Part shown: one piece after another, positions 23,501 through 35,964 of the stretch
How positions within the stretch are numbered: the first letter of the stretch is position 1
How the letters are laid out: every line of letters starts with the position of its first letter
The notes under the pieces: generated by a model
Seen by the model: the letters and a program-made list of their open reading frames with translations, nothing else
Database searches by the model: none
Told to the model about the DNA's origin: nothing
From: Hyaloscypha bicolor E
Lineage: Eukaryota; Ascomycota; Leotiomycetes; Helotiales; Hyaloscyphaceae
Direction: 5' to 3'
Assembly (NCBI RefSeq): GCF_002865645.1
Contig: NW_020194519.1
Coordinates: forward strand, 1,113,542 to 1,177,541
Length of the DNA: 64,000 nt
Translations under genes and position numbers: made by a program

Positions 23501-25753
23501 TTGATGTCCACATCCATGAGACGGAAAGCCGGAGAGACCTCTTCACCCACTGCTTCCTTGCCACCCCAAGAGAAAGTGGCGGCCTTGAAGCCGATCATTT
23601 GCTTTCCATCTTCGTCGAGATTATCGTGGCGAAGTTGTTCATATTTCTCGGTCTCCTCTTCATTCAAAAATTCTTCAACACGATCCACAGAGACCTTGGA
23701 CTCTTGGACATGTGCAATCATGTCTCCAAGCTGGTCAAGAGGAACACGGAGGATGTTGAAGAGTGATATTGCAGTGAATGCAATCGAGGGATAAAGCGGC
23801 TTCTTCTCGACCAACGTATAAACGAGGAAAGAAAAAAAAGTGATGACCACCGGAACTGTGTTCCAAACAGCCACGGCAAATGCCCAAAGGATGTACTTAC
23901 CCCGCAAAGCCTTCAGTTCGGCTGCACGCTTGTCGTTTACGATATTGCTGAAGCGATGCTCCCATGCAAAGAACTTGATGATTCTAATGTTCTGCAACAC
24001 CTCGTTGGTCGTATGGATACGCTTGTCTGTGGCAGCCATGATCTTCTTCTGAAACCTGCCAAAACCTCGGGCGAAAGCAATGTTGACTGGCAAGAGAATA
24101 ACCATGACAATAAGTCCAGGAATGCTGCTGTATCCAAGGATTTTATACAGCAGGTAGACTGCTACGATAAGCTGGGTAGGGGCCGCGGCGAAGAGGAAAT
24201 GCAAGTATGCCGTGATCTCGCTGACTTTGAAAGAGTCAACGGACATCAGGTTGATGATTGTGCCAACATTTACTTGCTCGTCGTGACCCTTTGCTGCAGG
24301 ATCTGCATCTGGAGCCGTGGTGGGGTCCGGATCCGGCTTTTTGACATCCTTCGTCTTCTTTCCGCCGAGCCCTAAGAGCTTCTTCAATTTGCTGGTTTTC
24401 GCAGCATCTTCCGCGTCCTGCTTATCGCCCAGAACTGTATCATTTCCAGCTGCAGCTTTTCGTCGCAGAGCCTTTGCATAAATCTCACCAATGATAATGG
24501 CCCGTAACCTAATGCAAATCTTGCGTCCAAGCCAAAGTGCTTGTCCATCGGCATAAGATCGAATGATATCTGTGAACGAAAGCAGGATCACATAGAGCCA
24601 AATGACATTCCGAGGAGCTGCTCCAGGATCCTCGATGTATTCCAAAATGGACTTCAGCAACAAAGTTGGGGCAAACGTAAAGAAACCGGAAAAGACAGCA
24701 AAACCGCATTGGGTGAGGAGACTTCCTTTGAAGTATCTCATGAGATGCCATGTCAGAGCAGTGGTCTTCTTCAGTTGTCGATAATCAGCCAAGACTGCCG
24801 CTGCCTTATCCTTTGGCACCAAATTCCAGACCTCTGAGATCTCGAATGTCTTTTTGTAGCCTTGCCATACAATTGCATCAACCCAGCCGAAGGTAGCCAG
24901 GGAGAATAAACTCGCGAGAGGCTCTCGAGAAGGCTCAATGTCGTTTTCCCACTCCAACACAACAGCCTTATTCCCCTTCCTCGTAGTAATAGCAATTCCG
25001 AAGAGGAGGGTATTTAGAGAGAATTCGGAGATGATCAGAGCCTGTGCGGTTCTCGAACGTGGATGAATGAGCGCAGACCGGAAAATGATAAGAGAGAAGA
25101 GCCACATGAGGCCATACAGAGTCGCAGTATGGTTCCATACCCTCGGTATTCTCCATCGTGTCTGGGACAATAGCAATCTCGAGGTCGCCAGTACCAAAAC
25201 ATATGCCCATGTTATGATCCCCGCCACCGTTGCAAGTGATCCATTAGGGCCGTACGCATGTAAAACCAACGCCACCACATTGATAGTAATTATCACCGCG
25301 ATTGCCAAAAGTTCAACGACTACCAACGTATATTGTCCTCGAGGAGCATCAATGGCGGCAACGGATCCTTTGGTGGTTGTCTTTGTCAAGGCCAGGCGCC
25401 CCCCACCTATGGTCAAGCCCTCATCTTCGTCCTCGTCTGCAGTTGTGGATCCATTCTCGTCTGCAGGTACACTCTGATATGCTGCACCATTGAAATCTCT
25501 ACTTCGACTCGAGCCGTTCGCAGAGGCATTGGGATTCGTGTTTCGTTTTAACTTGACATTGCGGCGGATAGCTTGTGATAAGAGATGCACGAAGGAGAGA
25601 CCGATTACGATTAATGGAAAAAGAACTTTTAAGAAACTATTTTGCAATTAGCACATTGAAGCTTGAGCCGCACAGCTAGCTATCTTACTCTCTCTGCACG
25701 CAGTTCGTTATGTCATCAACCTGCCATATTGGACCTTCGCATTTGCCCAACAT
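20557..25753 (-). CDS. MRP-type ABC transporter (ABCC subfamily, full-length with TMD0)
   Basis: ATP-driven exporter of conjugates or bile-acid-like organic anions, probably in the vacuolar or plasma membrane; relatives are Ybt1/Bpt1/Ycf1. Three exons on the minus strand: 25753-25689, 25636-22604 and 22549-20557 (1696 aa). The small first exon gives MLGKCEGPIWQVDDITNCVQR, joined to DFLKVLFPLIVIGLS. A start at the next Met would lose the conserved Cys-rich lead. TMD0 has several helices, followed by two TMD-NBD halves. NBD1 at about residue 745 has GPTGSGKTSLL, LSGGQKQR and HVLLDDCLSAVDS. NBD2 at about 1430 has GRTGAGKSSLA, LSQGQRQLL and VLMMDEATASIDY. The linker is long and rich in Lys, Ser and Glu. 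Both ATP sites look intact. Confidence 0.93.
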
Positions 25754-27156
25754 TTTCCAATCGAAACCGTTTCGAGGACTCGAGAGGTTGCGGGGTTGAG
25801 GAGGTTGGAACGCAGCAGGCAAGATGAAAGCCGTGACTTGTGCCCTCGCACAGTCCAGAGATGGAGGTTAAGAGAACAAACTTGTGAAGTGAAGAAGACT
25901 GTATTTTAAAAAGATATTGCGAGGCTTCATTACTTAGCTTTACTGCGCTAGCAAGGTATAGTGGAATGGTGGATCGGGGACGATTGCGGGTCAACACCAG
26001 GGCGGACCCACCCCACTTGATATTTATGCTGGATGGTCCCCAGCCGTTCGTTCCCTCTACAATTTTTCAACTTCGCTCTTTCCACCTATTTCGTCCTGCT
26101 CTTGGCACATGAAGTTGTCACTCTTTCAATTGAACTTTTACTCAAAGAGTCACCATAGCCCTTTTTCGAAGGAAGAACGTCATGACGATCTCTTCTCCCG
26201 TCTCTATCCGTACCACCATCACCTCAGCCTCCAAATATATTCAGTCATCCACGGCTCATTTGCCCCGGCCGTGTATCACTCTGGCTATTTCCCACCCACA
26301 CCGCCTCTTGGAACAATGTCCCTCCCTCCCCTCCTAAATCAATTTCGGGAAGGTGATTGGTGATAGACCAGCCCCCTCCTGGTTCTTCGAACGTCTCCAT
26401 GGGAGCTGATTGGCCAATAAGATCCGTGCGAAAAGTTGCGGTTAGACAAAACGGCCAACCTGCTTCCGATAAGCAGCGGCGGGGGAGTCACAATTCAAGC
26501 CTTGTTTAACCTTATTGACTTGCATGCAGGTGGACATTCTGACTCCTGAGGCTGCAGGAGAACGTGACCGAGTCATGCAAGATTCCGTCTAGATTGGTCA
26601 AAAAGTGTGTAAGATACGCAGACACCTTTAGATGTATGCTAAAAATAAAGAGGGAGGCAGAATAAGCAATTGTTGACTCGAAAACTCTTGGCGAAGTTGA
26701 AGAGGACTCGGAGGGTGGTCTCAATGTACCAAGACGGCTTGATGGTTCTCATCCGAACAAAGTTATGCATTTTAAAAAGTTGCTCTCTTTCGTCCGATGA
26801 TGGTAGTTTGCCACAATCACCATGTCACCAGTCTCTGGAGAATGCAAGCATATGTTTACAGGGCCGTTGATAGATAGATACAATACACTTCTCTACCCAT
26901 CCCGCCCAACATACATTTCCAATCCACCTATGCATTTTGTGACACAGGAAACTTTATCTTTTCTCGCTTTTCCATGCCATGCTATATCCCATTCCCGCCA
27001 TGGTATTACACCAGCCGCTCGCTCCTATTTCAAGCGAGAGATCTTACAAGTTACCCCATTCGCTCCCACCCTCACAACTTCTTTTATGTAGCCCAACGAC
27101 CCCAATACCCATGTGAAGTAATGAAAGATGAACGAGCTAGGCTTGGGACGCCTACT
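25754..27156. other. Intergenic region between ABC transporter and SEC61
   Basis: Upstream of the ABC gene and downstream of SEC61. Overlapping frames on + (26109-27432) show no domain; they run into the SEC61 antisense. No RNA gene found. Confidence 0.5.
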
Positions 27157-28737
27157 CTATCCCATTATCATACCCTTCATCCCAGCCATGTCACCTTCTT
27201 TGGCTGCGATTTCGAAGTAGCCGTAGATGATACTAGTTCAGCATTAGCTCATGGTTCCGGATTTCGAAAAGGAGAGAGTGCTTACGTGACAGCCAGCAAG
27301 ATACCGGTACCCGATCCCAGTGCACCCATCAAATCGCTTGCAACAGACAGAGCCCCAATGCAGGCACCACCGAATGCAGCAGCAGTAGGAATAATGCGCT
27401 TGAGTTCCTTGTACATGCTCTGCTCTCTATGACCTGCCATAACAAGACCTTGGTCCTTCAGCTGTTTGGCGACGTCTCTTGGGCTGGAGCCGGAAACCTC
27501 AATCCAGGTCTTGGAGAAGACAGCGCAGGCGACAAGCATGTAGATGATGTAGACGGCTGTGTGGATTGGGTCGAGGAGGGCGTCGGTGAAGTTGAGAGGT
27601 GGGGACATGTAGTATGCGAGGCCAGAAACAGCATAGAGTTGCGCGGATCCTTCCTTGGGCTCCCAGACGCCGAAGAGTTGAACGAGGAGGTTCTCGGAGA
27701 AGCGGGAGTATAGCATTTGGCTGATCAAGAAGACGTTGGAGGACAGAGCGCCCTGCAACATGATGGGCATGTTGGAGGTGTAGAAAAGGCGGACAGGGTA
27801 AGAACCGCGTGCGCCACGTTGGCGGGAGGACTTGACTGGGATCTCGACACGGAAACCTTGGAGGTAGATGACGGCGGCGAATATAACGAGGGTGGCGAGG
27901 AGGTTCATGATGTTGGGGAGATTTTGTCTATAGAAAGCCTCTTGGAGCGCTCGTTGCTTGTTTGGCCATGTGAGGAGCAAGTGGAAGAGCGCAATGACTG
28001 CACCCTCGAACTCCGGTCCACGGCCGGTGTTGATGGTAGTTGGGGAAAATGCCTTCCACACAATGGACTCGCAGATGTTGGTCGCAATGAAAAGAGAGAT
28101 ACCACTTCCGAGACCATATCCCTTCTGGAGGAGCTCATCAAGAAGAATGACGATCAAGCCAGCAACAACCAATTGGAGGATGAGGAGGAACACAACACCA
28201 GCGCCGAGGTCAGAAGGCTGGCCATAAAGGCCAGTGAAAACATAGACGGTAGCCTGACCCATTGACAGGATGATGGCGAAAAGCTTCTGCGCAGTCTGGT
28301 AGAGCTCGCGATCCGATTTCAAGTCAAGGTTAACATCGATCAAGTGTGTGCCAGCAAGAAGCTGGAAGACCATGCCCGAGGAGATGATTGGCGTGATACC
28401 CAATTCCATTAGTGTTCCTCTGTTACTCGCCAATATCATTCGCAGCCAGTATAGAGGATCCGAGGTATCTGAGGACATAATGCCATAGAGTGGCATCTGG
28501 CTCATGACCAAAAAGATCAATAACGTTAAGCCGGTCCACATCAGCTTCTGGTTGAAAGGAACCTTCGTCTCGGGTTGCTGCACCTCAGGGAGGATCGGCG
28601 AGAAGGGCTTGATGAGATCGAGGAATCGAACTGTGTAAAGCGAACACGCACAGAGTCAGCCATCCTGTTCTTGGGGCGCTCAATGGCAGATTGGCTCTGG
28701 AGCTGGAAATGGAAAGGAGGAACTCACGGCCACTCAT
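27157..28737 (-). CDS. SEC61: Sec61 alpha subunit, ER protein-translocation channel
   Basis: Pore subunit of the ER translocon. Exons 28737-28728, 28630-27286 and 27232-27157 (476 aa, the usual length). The first exon is only 10 bases (ATG AGT GGC C); after the 97-base intron it gives [20 protein letters not shown]. The last intron (53 bases) joins ILLAVT to [14 protein letters not shown], and the protein ends in MKGMIMG. Ten hydrophobic segments are visible. The plug and pore-ring region [13 protein letters not shown], the loop-6 segment [18 protein letters not shown] and loop 8 are well conserved. Both terminal exons are missed if only long reading frames are considered. Confidence 0.96.
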
Positions 28738-29955
28738 CCTGGCGGTATTGTCTCTGAAAACCTCACAGACGTGGAAGAAGGGAAAGGTGCTTAAGGAGCG
28801 ACAGGAAATGCCGCGTCGAGTCTGCTTTATGTTCGCAGAGTGTGCGCGTGATGATGTGTTCGAAAGGAAATAATTCGAACAGATCTCAAGCTGGGCGTCA
28901 AGAGCTCGCTTCGTAAATTTGGGGTGCTGGCTCGGAAAGATGTGGCCTTTGGCGGATGTGACACGTGACAACTTTGTTAAGGCTGGGTCCCAGCAAAACC
29001 CCTGAGCTAGGCTTAATTTATCGTAGAACAGATCTCAGCTGGGTTCTGAAGGCGAGGAAAGAAGCTCCTAGAATTCTTCCTTTTGCAACCATTGAGAAAG
29101 CCACGTCGTTGATTTCACCACTTTTCACCTTCCCATTCCTGGGTGGCTGGTGAAAATTCGTGGCTGGTGAGCCTTCCGACCCCTGAACTGTCCCAGACGA
29201 AATTTGGAACTTCGGATGAACAGGGGACTGGGAATCGGACGGAACAAAGGTGCTTGGAATTCTAACATTTCCACAGTTCCTAGCCCGCACAGTCCTATTT
29301 CAAAGTTCTTCTTTATCCGTGCTTAACAAATTATTCTTTATTTAACTTCGATAGAGAGTTCGCCCTTACCCTCTCCCTCCCATTATAATCACAATCACTT
29401 TCTAAGCAGCACATTTAGTTCTTTCCCCTCCAAAAAAATAAAAACAAACAAACAAAGGAAATGATTATAAATCGCTCCAATGTTCCCAAGTTCCTAGTAC
29501 ATTGAGATTCTCTTAGATTTGCGAGTGAAATGTTAACTCCTCCAGCTTTGTCGCAAATCGTCTCAATGTTCGGGGTTGGCTGGTACAATGAGCTCGATAC
29601 TCAGTTTAGATTGTATTTTAGGTGAAGTTCAGCTTTAGGATAGTGCTGACCTTCTCCTGTCGGATAATTTATAACCAGCTTTGATTTCTATTTCTATTTC
29701 TATTTCTAGGTTCGCATATACCTCCTCACTCTGACAGCATTTACCAGTATCTATACCACACATGTAATACCGCCCGGCCCCAAATCTACAATTCTATACT
29801 CTGTAATTTTACCACAAAAACACGTAGTCATCCTCTATAACACCACCTAATCAAATGCACTCCGACCTCGTTCTAAAGACCGCCTCAATAACACCAGTAA
29901 ATGCCACGCTATGCAGTACACCCATACTGCCCCAAACGAAAAAGATACCTTAAAA
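28738..29955. other. Intergenic region between SEC61 and the P-type ATPase
   Basis: SEC61 promoter side on the left, ATPase 3' side on the right. Contains a TTTCTA hexamer run at about 29684-29709 and A-rich tracts near 29435-29460. No gene found. Confidence 0.5.
29684..29709. repeat. TTTCTA microsatellite
   Basis: About four copies of the hexamer tttcta in tandem in the region downstream of the ATPase gene. Confidence 0.7.
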
Positions 29956-32900
29956 CTACCACGCCATCTTGGCAACCAACCCCTTAGGGTACTTCCTACA
30001 CCACCACTTCCTAACCTCGTCCGTAAACAGCAACCACATGCCGAACGCAACAGGAAAGAAGAAGTACTCCACCGGGATCTTACTCGAGTTGATCGCGGTA
30101 GTCAGACCCGGAATATACAAGAATATAAAGATGACGACCAGCGCGAACAGAATAGCTGGGAAGAGAGCGAGGTTTTGAGTGGCTTTGTTGAAGATTGGTG
30201 GCTGTTGGAAGATCGAGAGGCGACGAGTACGGGTTGCGAACAGGTTGAACCTAAAAATCGTTCTTGTCAGCTATATATTGGTTTGAACGGAGCTCTGTAG
30301 GGACTTACCATTGCATAATGACCAAGTTGACGAAGTAAATCGACGAAGCCTCAGCCAGGACCTTGTTGACATAGTTGACATCGTAGCTAGCTGGATATTC
30401 GCCATATCCCAACCAAAGAGCAGAGAAGTGGACACCTCTGCGCTGGCAATACCAATATGACATGGCGAACGAGCAGATAGTTTCTTGAAGGCCGAGGAAT
30501 ATATAAGCATGGAACATGAGTTTCCAGTCAACAAGCTTGTCCTTTTTGAGATTTCTTGGCTTTCGTAGGAGCAAGTCTGCTTCGGGCTTCTCGTATGCAA
30601 GAACAGTGGCAGCTGCACAATCCGTAAGACAACAGATCATGATCATTAAGAAGGAGGATAAGATCTGCGGGAGACCGAGGATAACGCTGGTAATGATGGG
30701 CCAGAACTCAGAGAAAGTACCGGCAGGGAGGAGGTAGATGATTGTCTTCTTCAAGTTGTCGAAAACAACACGACCATATTTAACAGCCTCGACGATTGCT
30801 CCGAAGGAGTCAAGGAGAACCATGTCAGAGGCCTCGATGGCAATGTCAGATCCGGAACCGAGCGCAATACCGATATCTGCTGCTTTCAGGGATGGCGCGT
30901 CGTTTACACCATCTCCGGTCATACCTACAATGTTCTCACGCTTCTGGAATTCTGTACGCTGTTAGTTTGTTCCAGTTTCCATGAGGGTTTGGGGCATCTA
31001 CCTTTCACAATACGAAGCTTTTGTTCCGGAGTGGTACGAGCAAAAACAATCTCATCATATTTGCAAAGCTGGTCCCATTGACAATCGTTGAGTGTGATCA
31101 ATTCCGGACCGCTGAGTGTAATCGAAGTCGCTGGACCGCCAATCTCCTCAAGCTCTTTCTCAGAGATATTCGGGCTGATCTCTTTTGCCTCGACGGGAAC
31201 CCTAGAGAGCATACCGATATCATGAACCATGTCGGGAGCATTGGTGATAATACCACACTCCTTGGCGATTGCTTGGGCCGTGAGCTTGAAATCACCAGTG
31301 ACCATAAAGATCCTGATACCAGCTCGGCGGAGTATGCGGACGACCTCCGGAATCTCAGTTCTGGGAGGGTCGACGATTCCGACAAGACCAATGAGAGTCA
31401 AATCGCTGGAAGCCTGGGTAGTGATTTCCGATTCGAAGGTATTGTGCTCGGGGAAATGAATAGATTGATGACCGGAGAGAATCTTTCTGGCGAGAAGGAT
31501 GACGCGCTTGCCTTGGCTGGACCACTGGTTCTTGATATCCTCAATCACAGTCTTCATTGAGATATCCAGCGGGTGAACTTCGCCATCCTCTCCGATGTAA
31601 GTAGTGCAGCGCTCGACAATGATATCCGGAGCACCCTTGATCATCAGAAGAAGATCGTCCAATTTCCAAGCTTCAGCTTCGCTGGGTGCGAGTGCAAATC
31701 TGAGTCCAGCAGGGTCTGCCAAAGCCAAGGTGCGGATCATGAACTTGTTCTTGCTGTTGAACGCCAACTCGAAGGTTTTCTTCCAAAGCAATTGTAGGTC
31801 GCGGACTGGGCCCAAACTCTCCGACAATCTTAACACGGCCTGATCGGTTGCATCGCCAGCAATTTTCCGCTGATCTAAAGGAAGATCTATTGTCGCAGCG
31901 TCAAATTCTCCTGCATTGCAGAGGCCAGCACAAGCTCGAAGCTGGGAAACCGCATTGGTTTTTTCGTCTTTGACCATTATGTCGCGGGCTTCTACTGGAG
32001 TCATTTTGAGAGCGGCTATAGAGCACCCAGTAGCAAACATTTGGTTCTGGTAGAGGATTAGCGTCCGCTGAGAGAAACTGAAGGAGAAATCTACCTTGGT
32101 TAAGGTACCGGTTTTATCAGAACAAATGACAGAGACTGCTCCAAGAGTCTCGACCGTCTTGAGAGACTTGCAAAGGACTTGATTGCTCTTCATAATGTTG
32201 GCAGTGATCGTCAGCGAAGCAGTGAGAGCAATTGGCAATCCTTCCGGAATGAACGCAACCGCTACGGTCACGACATCGACGATGAGACCAGCAACATTGA
32301 TCCAGGTAGGGTGAGACTTTCGCAGCCAAGCACCCCAACAGATAATCACCACGATATTGAAGAATATCATCAACGAACAGATAATGATGATGAACCTCAA
32401 AATCTCCTTTTGTAGAGGAGTCATGCCAGTCTTTGGGGTGTTCGTCAATCGAGCGATCTTGCCAAAGACAGTGCTGTCACCGGTCGAAACGGTAATACCA
32501 ATGGCAGTACCAGAGATACAATGGGTTCCTTGCATACCAATGTTATTGGTTTCGAGGTAGTTCTTGTCCGTATAGTCGATAGATCCGGGGACCGGTTGAG
32601 ACTCCCCGGTAAGGATAGATCGGTCGAATTTGGCATCTGAAGAAACTTCGATGAATCGAACGTCTGCTGGAAGTTTGTTGCCAAACTTGATGTAAAGGAG
32701 ATCACCAGGAACCAAATCAACGGCAGCTGTCTCGACACGGTTTCCGTCTCTCAATATAGAACAGTTATCTGGCAACATTCCGGAAATCGAGGCCATAGTC
32801 CTGGAAAATGTCAGTCTTGGTTGTTTCGGGAGATGCATAGAACAACGTACCTAGAAGAAGACCAATCTTGCCAAGCATTGAATAACGCTTGAATAACGAA

Positions 32901-33524
32901 AACGGCATAAAGAACAATGGCCAGTGCTAAGTTGGCGATTTGAGGATTTGGATTTCCGAGAGGTTTGTAGGTGACCGTAACCAGAACACCACCGATCAGC
33001 AGAACAGAGCCAAAGCCACCAAACATATATCCCATAACTCGTGAAAACAAATCACTCGGCGGTTTGGAGGGCGTGTTCTTTCCAAACTCCTTCTGCTTTC
33101 GCTCAACTTGCTCCTTCGAAAGACCTTGCTCAAGGGATGTCGAAAGTCGAGTCTTGACCTCATTGACGGACCAAGTGTGCCATTGCAAATCACCCAGCTC
33201 TGCAGCAGCATCCTTCTTTGCCTTTACTACCTCAACGCGCTCCTTCTCTTTCGTCTCTTCGATGGCGTACGAGACGGTTCTGTAAGTGATCGGAAAGGCT
33301 GTTGCGGGATCGATTGAATTTCGACGTCTTCTGCTTGACATGGAGCCAATTGATGTGGATGATATGTTCGAAGCGGTCCGGGACAACCTGAGGACCGTGT
33401 CGCGTCTGCCGGCCTCCTCATCGCCGACACTGCCAAACCTGATCGTCGCGCCAGGGCGTGGGGTGGGGTGGGAAACTTCATCGTCTGGCTGGGCGGTACA
33501 CTCGAACGTTACTTTATCAGCCAT
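29956..33524 (-). CDS. P-type ATPase, Na+/K+-ATPase alpha-like (type IIC / fungal ACU-like)
   Basis: Cation pump that couples ATP hydrolysis to Na+ or K+ movement. Five exons: 33524-32851, 32800-32095, 32046-31002, 30951-30309 and 30250-29956 (1120 aa). Four introns of 48-58 bases all keep frame. The start is the ATG giving [15 protein letters not shown]; the frame extends upstream only by non-ATG codons. Motifs: LTGES (actuator), IPEGLP (M4 ion site), CSDKTGTLT with the phosphorylated Asp at about residue 451, KGAPD (ATP binding), DPPR, MVTGD and TGDGVNDAP (about 820). M5-M10 follow and the protein ends in LVAKMAW. The N-terminus is Ser/Arg-rich and cytosolic, a likely regulatory site. Similarity to animal Na,K-ATPase is strong in the core, but ion choice needs experiment; no beta-subunit gene is seen here. 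Confidence 0.9.
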
Positions 33525-34969
33525 TGCGACTATTGGAAGCAAATTGCTGGCGGATATGCGACGAGATGCGCTTGGGGCGGGAGAGGTGGATGACCTCAAC
33601 ACCGCACTCGAGAGCGAGTGGGAAAGTGAATAGCTACCTAGTAGAGGTATGTGCTCGTGAAGAAATGGGAAGGGGAAGGACGTGACAAGAGAAAGTGCGA
33701 GCAGGAGCGCTTCCTAATAAGCAGCTGCGGCTGTAGCCAGGCGAGGCCGAAATACTTTTCGACGAAGCTGCCTGAAGCCAGGCTGCTTGCCCCTCCTCGA
33801 GCATGTGTCAATAACTAGCAAATTACCGTGGACCTTTCGTTCGATTCTCGGATTCTCAGACATGGCACGATTCCAGGGAGCCTCCCATTCCAAGCCAATT
33901 TGGGCTGATCCAGGTCCCAGGAAGAAAATCGGAACCGGCAGGAAGGTTTGGTCCCAACGGAAAGTAGTCAAGCACAATCATGTCCAGCCAGGATTCGAGA
34001 ATTTGAATAGGGCTGAGAGATTAATCGCTCATACTAGAGAAACTTCGACCTGCCCCGGGGTGACAGATCTGTCGGTGGTGGCACTAAAATCGTGGCGCGG
34101 GGCTTCGATGGCTGCTCCACCAGCTCAGCCCCAGGCACAAGATCTGGCATATCAAAATCTCTCACAGGCGGATCAGAGCTCTGCTGCTAGGTGACGTAAT
34201 GGAGAATTTTCAATGGACAGGAGTTGTTGGGAAGAATTTGTCGCGAAAATGCCAACCTTTTCTCAGCGGTGAGAATACAGAAAGATCAGTGATGATGTTG
34301 AATTTTGCAGGTTGGAGTTTCCCGAAGTGTGTGGCTGGCTCATCAAACAAGCTTTTCTAGTCTCGGTTATCGACGCATGAACTCTAAGTGAGTGGCGGGG
34401 CCTTCAGGGGTCGAGCAGATTCAAGTTTTCTTCTCATCCCAAGTTTTCTCCTATCTAGTGATCTGTGATTATTGAGAAATTCACTTATTTTGAGGCTACA
34501 TATTGCTCAAATGTCGTTACTCATCATGGAGTAATAAATATGGCCACTGTGTAAGTCTGGGGTTTAGATGGTTCAGTGCAAGTCGATACCGCATTCAAGT
34601 ACTGTCCAAAAGTTTTCTCTGTGGAACTAGAAGAGTAGACTCTTAGCAAAGAAAACGGTCACGGAATAACTAGGAGGGAAACCCAAAATCGGAGATAATG
34701 CCATTGTATTATTGCAAACTTTTGTTTCTCAGGACAAAGATATCTCGATCTATCCTTAATGTACCTGAAGAAGCTTTTATTATTGATATCGTCTCAAGGA
34801 ATCATAGCCAGACACTCAGCTCATGTTAAATGAACATCCTATCTGGCCTTTCACAAAAAGGAAAGCAGCTCATGTTGAACGAGCCTCTCTGAACTCACAG
34901 TACAAAAGAAAAGGAGACGACAAGGAAGATGCCAAGTCATCAAGCAGTGAGTTTCACTGACTTACCTAC
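33525..34969. other. Intergenic region, ATPase promoter side
   Basis: An open frame at 33787-34194 (+) has no domain or codon pattern to support it. No RNA gene found. Confidence 0.5.
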
Positions 34970-35284
34970 TTAACGAGTAACGACTCTCGAACTCCGCCTC
35001 CCACTTTTCCTCGCACCCCCCTTCCCACCACCACCATCTCGACGGCGCTTATCTTTGCGGTCCTTGCGATCTTCAGCATATGGATCCTTCTCCTCCTTGC
35101 ACGTTGGACAATCGCCACTGTGCTTAAAGTCCGCGCCGCGCGAGAGGCCAAGGTTGGTGCAATTGTGCGCACACTCGCCATGATGGATCGCACCTCCGCA
35201 GAGGGTGTAGCGGGCGGGATGAGGTGGCGCCCTGTCGAAGGTACAGCCGTAGCCGGTATATTCCGGGTAATGAACTTGACACAT
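34970..35284 (-). CDS. Small Cys/His-rich protein with basic tail, unknown function
   Basis: Single-exon gene of 104 aa. The first 65 residues contain seven Cys and several His (MCQVHYPEYTG, LCGGAIHHGECAHNC, GDCPTCKEEKDPY) in a spacing that suggests a structural zinc-binding fold. The last 40 residues are very basic and Gly-rich (DRKDRKDKRRRDGGGGKGG), a possible nuclear or nucleic-acid-binding tail. No signal peptide. I do not recognise a named family; short proteins of this pattern are common in filamentous ascomycetes and are usually listed as hypothetical. The ATG lies just after an A/T-rich leader. Confidence 0.7.
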   Translation of the reverse strand: MCQVHYPEYTGYGCTFDRAPPHPARYTLCGGAIHHGECAHNCTNLGLSRGADFKHSGDCPTCKEEKDPYAEDRKDRKDKRRRDGGGGKGGARKSGRRSSRVVTR

Positions 35285-35964
35285 TTTGTGATATATTTAG
35301 TTAGGTTAGGTTGCTTGGGTACAAGTGATGCTTGAGTTTCGAAATTAAAGTATGATGCTGTGGTTATTGGAGAGATGGAACTGTGGATGGTGAGGAGAAG
35401 TCATTTTGGGAACTCTGATCTGAACATGTTACAGTTAAAGAGGAAGGACTGTCCCATATTGTAATTGCATTGGCATTCTTCAAACCACTGTTTTGAATAT
35501 ATTGAAGCCGTCTTTGAGAACTCGTTGTAAAGATAAAGTAAGGTTGCGAGGAACAAATCTTGAACAAGTGAATATTGGATGCGCTGAAATTGTGGCATGT
35601 GCGATATATGGCTTTCTTTGTACTATCGCAGACCAGTTACAAGCGTTTTGTGAATCTCCAAGAGAATTTAAAGCTACCTCTTTGTTGTGTCTACTATCCA
35701 TTCCCAAATCTTGAGTAGATTTTGTGATTCCTGACTCCAAGGGTGACCTGCATTGTTGCAAGAAATTCTCCGGTAAGGCTAAGTGAGACATTGATGCTTG
35801 GGTCTCTTGGGACCATAACAGCCATTTCGGATTCACCGGCAAGTTTGGTGAGGATTACCCTGGCAAGATAAGGCTGAGGCCCGGCATCCCAGACCATACT
35901 GGCCGTGCATGGATGCGCGATTTAGCTGCATACGGAAAAGCACAAATAGCTGTTCGTAGCCTAT
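35285..35964. other. Intergenic region
   Basis: Between MOD5 (3' end) and the Cys-rich gene (5' end). Overlapping frames on both strands, none convincing. Confidence 0.5.

Noticed and set aside
27717..28265. 182-codon + strand frame
   Set aside because: Antisense shadow of SEC61; the acidic translation mirrors the hydrophobic helices on the other strand.
33787..34194. 135-codon + strand frame upstream of the ATPase
   Set aside because: No family features; likely chance in promoter DNA.
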